From Chromatiaceae bacterium (GTDB lineage: Bacteria > Pseudomonadota > Gammaproteobacteria > Chromatiales > Chromatiaceae): a DNA stretch of 64,000 nt. Below the pieces are notes generated by a model. It did no database searches. It was not told the origin of the DNA and saw nothing but the letters and a program-made list of their open reading frames with translations. Within the stretch, counting starts at the first letter, position 1, and the number at the start of each line of letters is the position of its first letter. The position numbers were made by a program, and so were the translations under genes. Positions 59,978 to 64,000 of this stretch are shown in pieces. The DNA is taken from contig JACKMT010000001.1 in assembly GCA_024235255.1 (NCBI GenBank), positions 620,001 to 684,000 on the forward strand, read 5' to 3'.

Positions 59978-60718
59978 ATGGTAAATCAGAAGCGAATTTC
60001 AGATCAGATTGCAGAAACGCTGGCGGCCATGATCGCCGCAGGAGAGCTCAAACCGGGGGAGCGCCTGCCTGCCGAACGGGTGCTGGCAGGTCGTCTGGCG
60101 GTCTCCCGCCCCTCACTGCGCGAAGCCATTCAGAAACTCAACAGCAAGGGTTTGCTGGACTCCCGCCGCGGTGGCGGAACCTACGTTCGCGAACAGATAG
60201 AGCCTTCGTTCGTCGATCCTTTACTGGCGATGCTGAAGGAGCTGCCGGGGTCGCGCTTCGACGTACTGGAGATAAGGCACGCGTTGGAAGGCACTGCCGC
60301 CTATTACGCTGCGTTGCGCAGCACGGAGAGCGACAAGCAGAACGTCAGAGAGAAGTTCGAGGCGATGCTTGGCAAGCACGGTGTCGGCGACCCGATGGAC
60401 GAGGCCCGTGCCGATGCCGAGTTTCATCTCTCGATCGTGGAGGCGTCGCATAATCTGGTGCTGCTGCACGTGATGCGTGGACTCTTCACACTGCTGATGA
60501 ACAGTATCAGCCACAACCTGGAGAATCTCTACACGCTGCCCAGGGTGTTTCAGCCCCTCAGCAATCAGCACCGGCGCCTGATGGAGGCGGTGTTGGAAGG
60601 CGACCCGGAAAGAGCCAAACAGGCGGCTCAGTCGCATCTGGTTTTCGTGGAAGAGTCGCTGCAGCAGATCGATCGCCAGGAAATAAGCAACCGGGGACAT
60701 TTACGAGGCGTCAAATGA
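59978..60718 (+). CDS. GntR/FadR-family regulator of lactate utilisation (LldR-like)
   Basis: 246 residues. The winged helix (about 1-75) contains LKPGERLPAERVLAGRLAVS and RPSLREAIQKLNSKGLL; the all-helical FCD ligand domain (about 90-230) contains the metal-binding region ADAEFHLSIVEASHNLVLLH and the later NQHRRLMEAV. FCD members bind lactate, pyruvate, glycolate or similar through a metal ion. Divergent from the dehydrogenase and directly upstream of lutABC, it has palindromic sites on both sides. LldR-like is inferred from context; GlcC-like sensing of glycolate cannot be excluded. Confidence 0.88.
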   Translation: MVNQKRISDQIAETLAAMIAAGELKPGERLPAERVLAGRLAVSRPSLREAIQKLNSKGLLDSRRGGGTYVREQIEPSFVDPLLAMLKELPGSRFDVLEIRHALEGTAAYYAALRSTESDKQNVREKFEAMLGKHGVGDPMDEARADAEFHLSIVEASHNLVLLHVMRGLFTLLMNSISHNLENLYTLPRVFQPLSNQHRRLMEAVLEGDPERAKQAAQSHLVFVEESLQQIDRQEISNRGHLRGVK

Positions 60719-60746
60719 TCCCTTCCCCAACGCCAGCGGAGCGCAG

Positions 60747-61514
60747 ATGAATCTACGAAAATCTTACCCCGAGCAACCCGAGCGGATCTATTTTTTTGGC
60801 ACCTGCCTGATCGATATCCTTTATCCGGAGGCGGGGCTGGCGGGTATGCAGTTGATCCGGCGGGAAGGTGTCGATGTGATCTATCCCCTGAACCAGACCT
60901 GCTGCGGCCAGCCGGCCTGGAACTCGGGTTACCGCGACGAGGCGAGAGAGGTGGCTGCCGCGCAGATGGCCTGTTTCCCCGAGGATTATCCGATAGTGGT
61001 ACCTTCCGGCTCCTGCGCCGGCATGCTGCGGCAGCACTATCCCGCACTGTTTGCAGGCACCCCGCAACAGGATGCCGCGCAGGCGTTCTCGGAGCGGGTA
61101 TTCGAGCTGACCGAGTTTCTGTCGCGGGTACTGAAGATCAAGCTCAATGATCTGGGAAAACCGGTCAAGGTCGCACTGCACGTCTCCTGCTCCGCGCGGC
61201 GTGAGATGGGTGTCGCCAACGAGCATCAATCACTGCTGCAGCAGTTGAGCAACGTCGAGCTGGTCGAGCAGGAGCGCAAAGAGGAGTGCTGTGGTTTCGG
61301 CGGCACTTTCGCGGTCAAGCATGCGCAGATCTCGGCGGCCATGGTGGAGGAGAAAGCAACAGCGCTGGTTGCCAGCGGCGCCGACGCGCTGGTCAGCGGC
61401 GACTGCGGCTGTCTGCTCAACATCGCCGGTCATCTGGAGTATCGCAAAGCACAATTGCCGGGAAGTCATATCGCCAGCTTTCTCTGGGAGCGCACCAATG
61501 CAGCAGAAGGTTGA
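60747..61514 (+). CDS. lutA: L-lactate utilisation protein LutA (LldE)
   Basis: 255 residues. Two CCG (cysteine-rich) domains: IYPLNQTCCGQPAWNSGYRD-like in the first half and KEECCGFGGTFAVKHAQIS in the second, each binding an iron-sulfur or zinc centre as in heterodisulfide reductase B and GlpC. LutA/B/C together oxidise L-lactate to pyruvate in bacteria lacking LldD. 28 nt after the regulator; its end overlaps the lutB start by 17 nt. Confidence 0.93.
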   Translation: MNLRKSYPEQPERIYFFGTCLIDILYPEAGLAGMQLIRREGVDVIYPLNQTCCGQPAWNSGYRDEAREVAAAQMACFPEDYPIVVPSGSCAGMLRQHYPALFAGTPQQDAAQAFSERVFELTEFLSRVLKIKLNDLGKPVKVALHVSCSARREMGVANEHQSLLQQLSNVELVEQERKEECCGFGGTFAVKHAQISAAMVEEKATALVASGADALVSGDCGCLLNIAGHLEYRKAQLPGSHIASFLWERTNAAEG

Positions 61515-62916
61515 GTTTCACGACCGGGCGGGCAAGGCGCTGCACAACCCGCAGATCCGCAGCAACTTCAGATACGCCATGGATGGCCTGATGCTCAAAC
61601 GCCTGCGCTCTTTTCCGGACCTCGATGAGTTGAACCGTCTGCGCCTGCGCTCAGCCGAGATTCGTGCCAATGCACTTGCCAGGCTGCCTGAACTGCTCGA
61701 GCAGCTGGAAGCGCGCTGCCGGGAGAACGGCATCCAGGTGCATTGGGCGGAAACTGCGGAACAGGCAAACGAGATAGTGCTCGGCATCATGAACCGGCAC
61801 GGCGCCAAATTGCTGATCAAGGGAAAATCGATGGTCTCCGAGGAGATGGAGCTGAACCATTACCTGGAACAGCACGGCATCGAGTGCCTGGAGTCGGACC
61901 TCGGCGAGTACATCCTGCAGCTGGCCGGCGAGCCGCCCTCGCACATCGTCGCCCCGGCCATTCACAAGAGCCGGCAGCAGGTTGCCCAGCTGTTCAAGGA
62001 GAAGTTTCCCGATATCCCCTATTCCGACGATGTCGACACGCTGACGCGCAATGCACGCGATATTCTGCGGCGTAAATTCTACGAGGCGCCGGTGGGACTC
62101 TCGGGGGTCAACTTCGCGGTGGCTGAGACCGGTACCATCTGTCTGGTCGAGAACGAAGGCAACGGCCGCATGTGCACCACGATCCCACCGGTGCACATCG
62201 CCGTCACCGGCATCGAGAAGGTGGTGGAGAAGCTCTCCGACGTTCCGCCCCTGCTCAGCATCCTGCCGCGCTCGGCGACCGGACAGCACATCACCACCTA
62301 TTTCAATATGATCAGTTCGCCGCGCAAACCTGATGAGAAAGACGGTCCCGACGAGGTGCATCTGCTGCTGCTCGACAATGGCCGCTCGCACATCTACAAA
62401 GACGCGGAGCTGATCGCCACGCTGCGCTGTATCCGCTGCGGTGCCTGCATGAATCACTGCCCGGTCTACGCCCGCATCGGCGGCCACGCCTACGGCACCA
62501 CCATACCAGGCCCGATCGGCTCCATCCTGGAGCCGCAGAAGGCCGGTCTGGACCAGCTCGGCGAGCTGGCCACCGCATCGACGCTGTGCGGCGCCTGCGG
62601 CGAAGTCTGCCCGGTACGCATTCCGATTCCGGAGCTGTTGAACAGGCTGCGCTTCGAACGGGTCCGCCAGGATCATACCGGTGCGACCAGAGGCCAGGGG
62701 GGCCAGCGCGACCCCTGGGAGGCGCGCATCTGGAAAGCCTGGAGCTGGGTGCATGCAAACCCCATGCTCTACCGTCTCAGTATGCGCATGGCGACCGGAC
62801 TGCGCTGGCTGCTGCCGAATCGTCTCGGACCCTGGACCAGCGTGCGCACCGCTCCCCGGCCGGCGGCGAAATCACTGCACACGCTGGCCCGCGAAAAAGG
62901 ATTCGATCATGAGTGA
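61498..62916 (+). CDS. lutB: L-lactate utilisation iron-sulfur protein LutB (LldF)
   Basis: 472 residues from ATG 61498 (MQQKVEFHDRAGKALHNPQI, GGGAG nine bases upstream); the longer upstream frame overlaps lutA. The LUD domain (about 65-295) includes HGAKLLIKGKSMVSEEMELN and GLSGVNFAVAETGTICLVEN. Two [4Fe-4S] motifs follow (CIRCGACMNHCPVY; CGACGEVCPVRIPIPELLNR), then a C-terminal DUF3390-like tail. It carries electrons in the Lut complex. Overlaps lutC by eight bases. Confidence 0.94.
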   Translation: MQQKVEFHDRAGKALHNPQIRSNFRYAMDGLMLKRLRSFPDLDELNRLRLRSAEIRANALARLPELLEQLEARCRENGIQVHWAETAEQANEIVLGIMNRHGAKLLIKGKSMVSEEMELNHYLEQHGIECLESDLGEYILQLAGEPPSHIVAPAIHKSRQQVAQLFKEKFPDIPYSDDVDTLTRNARDILRRKFYEAPVGLSGVNFAVAETGTICLVENEGNGRMCTTIPPVHIAVTGIEKVVEKLSDVPPLLSILPRSATGQHITTYFNMISSPRKPDEKDGPDEVHLLLLDNGRSHIYKDAELIATLRCIRCGACMNHCPVYARIGGHAYGTTIPGPIGSILEPQKAGLDQLGELATASTLCGACGEVCPVRIPIPELLNRLRFERVRQDHTGATRGQGGQRDPWEARIWKAWSWVHANPMLYRLSMRMATGLRWLLPNRLGPWTSVRTAPRPAAKSLHTLAREKGFDHE

Positions 62917-63562
62917 AGCACGCACCAACATTCTGCGCCGGTTGAGCGCTGGAAAACCCCATTTTGCCGCACCTGCCGCAGCAACTCGGGTGCCTTTGGC
63001 CAGATGGGATGTGCCGGGCAGAATCGATCAGTTTCGCAACAAGATGGAATCGGTCCGCGCCGAGGTCCATGTGACGGTGAGAGATCGCTGGCCGGATCTG
63101 CTGAAAAGCCTGGTCACCGAGAAACAGCTCTCCAATCTGCTCTATGCGCCCAACGGGCCTTTGGGCGAAACGCTCTCGCAGGCGTGGCGAAAAGAGGATC
63201 CGTCTCCGCTTATTTGTAGGAACGAAGCGGTTGACGAGTGGAAAGAGGAGCTCTTTTTCAACATCGGCGGCGCTATCACCGCCGCCCGCTGGGGCATCGC
63301 CGAAACCGGTTCACTGGTATTGTGGCCGACCACCGAGGAACCCAGATCTTTTTCGCTGGTGCCGCCGGTGCATATTGCAGTATTGGAAGCGAAAGATATC
63401 TATGACACCTTCGCCGACCTGGTCGAACAGCAGAATTGGCACCTGTGTATGCCCACCAATGCGCTGCTGATCTCAGGCCCTTCAAAAACTGCCGACATCG
63501 AGCAGACCCTGGCCTATGGCGTACACGGTCCGATCGAGCTGATTATTATCGTGATTACCTAA
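62909..63562 (+). CDS. lutC: L-lactate utilisation protein LutC (LldG)
   Basis: 217 residues from ATG 62909 (MSEARTNILRRLSAGKPHFA). One LUD domain (about 85-215; TAARWGIAETGSLVLWPTTE, SLVPPVHIAVLEAKDIYDTF). The third component of the LutABC lactate dehydrogenase. Start overlaps the lutB stop, so translation is coupled. No strong terminator follows; a short stem (CTCCT/AGGAG) lies near 63571-63592. Confidence 0.93.
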   Translation: MSEARTNILRRLSAGKPHFAAPAAATRVPLARWDVPGRIDQFRNKMESVRAEVHVTVRDRWPDLLKSLVTEKQLSNLLYAPNGPLGETLSQAWRKEDPSPLICRNEAVDEWKEELFFNIGGAITAARWGIAETGSLVLWPTTEEPRSFSLVPPVHIAVLEAKDIYDTFADLVEQQNWHLCMPTNALLISGPSKTADIEQTLAYGVHGPIELIIIVIT

Positions 63563-63618
63563 ATAGAGCCCCTCCTCTCTTCGAGGAAGGAGCGGCAAGG
63601 CCTTCTGCGTCGAATCCT

Positions 63619-63736
63619 AATCCAGCGGCTCGCCCAGCGCGAACGCATCCATACACTTCACCTGGCTCAGCATTCCCGCCTTGCCGGTGGCATAGTGGGT
63701 GTCCAGTGCGGCCGCCGCTACAGGCGTGACTATCGC
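63619..63736 (-). pseudogene. Coding-like remnant directly after the desaturase stop
   Basis: Reading on in frame past the TGA of the next gene (63737) gives about 38 sense codons (VTPVAAAALDTHYATGKAGM, then LSQVKCMDAFALGEPLD) to a TAG near 63619. Codon use is strongly GC-ending, as in real genes here. There is no plausible start of its own except a late ATG. I do not recognise the family. It may be the 3' end of a gene truncated by deletion, or a tail once fused to its neighbour. Confidence 0.35.
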
Positions 63737-64000
63737 TCAAGCCACTTGCCGGGGTGCCATCCCGTAACTTCGCACCAGATGCACAAAATCCTGCAGCGCT
63801 TTGATACCGCTCTCCTCCGCCTGAGTACACCACTGCCGCAGCGCGGCCAGACGCATCTCGTGGCTATTGGCCTGCTGCTCCCAAACCGCCTGTAAACGAA
63901 GTTTGAACTGGTACACCGTTTGCAACACAAGATGCTGTTCCAGCACCTGATTCAGTCGCAGCAGATCCGCTTCACTCAACAGGCCTTTGTCGCGCCGTGC
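63737..64000 (-). CDS. C-terminal end of a probable DesA-type fatty acid desaturase (cut by window edge)
   Basis: The last 87 codons of a gene entering from the right edge. The helical, Gln/Leu-rich sequence (LQTVYQFKLRLQAVWEQQAN; LRQWCTQAEESGIKALQDFV; LRSYGM) resembles the C-terminal tail that follows the membrane and His-box regions of DesA-type acyl-lipid desaturases in Pseudomonas and relatives. The His boxes themselves are outside the window, so the call rests on the tail alone. Convergent with lutC. Confidence 0.5.
   Translation of the reverse strand, partial: ARRDKGLLSEADLLRLNQVLEQHLVLQTVYQFKLRLQAVWEQQANSHEMRLAALRQWCTQAEESGIKALQDFVHLVRSYGMAPRQVA

Noticed and set aside
63555..63833. 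92-codon minus-strand frame at the right end
   Set aside because: Different frame from the desaturase tail; a Gly/Ser/Arg-rich shadow translation without motif.

Overview
The window reads as chromosomal DNA of a free-living or facultative gammaproteobacterium with moderately high GC. The order thrS-infC-rpmI-rplT-pheS-pheT-ihfA-merR followed by tRNA-Pro(GGG) is a gammaproteobacterial arrangement, and most proteins look like those of Chromatiales/Sedimenticola-type sulfur bacteria and relatives. That last placement is inference from family resemblance, not from a search. No rRNA, CRISPR array, prophage or insertion sequence is visible.

Layout. 1-1495 (-): 5' part of a membrane PAS sensor that runs off the left edge. 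1878-9630 (-): the translation cluster (tRNA-Pro with its own promoter and terminator, MerR-like regulator, ihfA, pheT, pheS, rplT, rpmI, infC, thrS). It carries three control elements: a terminator-like hairpin immediately before pheS, an AUC-type start for infC, and a thrS leader with a promoter, a terminator-like hairpin and a hairpin whose loop shows the tRNA-Thr anticodon CGU. 9743-12556 (-): a solitary molybdopterin oxidoreductase and a membrane-anchored protein of unknown function. 12802-23499 (+): a long cluster headed by a 28-nt perfect palindrome (UspA, acyl-CoA synthetase, complete Liv-type ABC transporter, PaaK-like ligase, CaiB/BaiF CoA-transferase). 23603-30196 (-): MaoC-type hydratase, Nudix-metallo-beta-lactamase fusion, NarX-like kinase, CCA-adding enzyme with an eroded HD domain, Atm1-type ABC exporter. 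30298-33363: S24-like protein, a second acyl-CoA ligase, and a FeeM/PEP-CTERM-type acyltransferase. 33855-40362 (-): a beta-oxidation operon (LiuR-like MerR regulator, thiolase, FadN-type hydroxyacyl-CoA dehydrogenase/hydratase, acyl-CoA dehydrogenase, enoyl-CoA hydratase). 40589-52387: HIT protein, a GGDEF/EAL protein, a three-gene phosphorelay operon headed by a 1732-residue hybrid kinase, and a chemoreceptor with a sigma-28-like promoter. 52704-64000: DNA-3-methyladenine glycosylase, then a lactate module (TRAP transporter, Dld-type FAD/FeS dehydrogenase, FadR-family regulator, LutABC), and the C-terminal end of a probable fatty-acid desaturase.

How it fits together. Two blocks appear metabolically linked: the UspA/ligase/Liv cluster would import and activate a carboxylic acid, and the thiolase/FadN/acyl-CoA dehydrogenase operon would degrade acyl-CoAs. 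Both carry a box of the form TTTACG-NN-TACGT-M-AA, in the second case placed on the -35/spacer of the regulator's own promoter, so one MerR-family regulator may control both. The lactate module is a self-contained regulon with TTGGT/ACCAA operators facing both the dehydrogenase-TRAP side and the regulator-lutABC side.

Start codons were moved from the longest open frame wherever a Shine-Dalgarno sequence or family N-terminus argued for it; each such case is stated.
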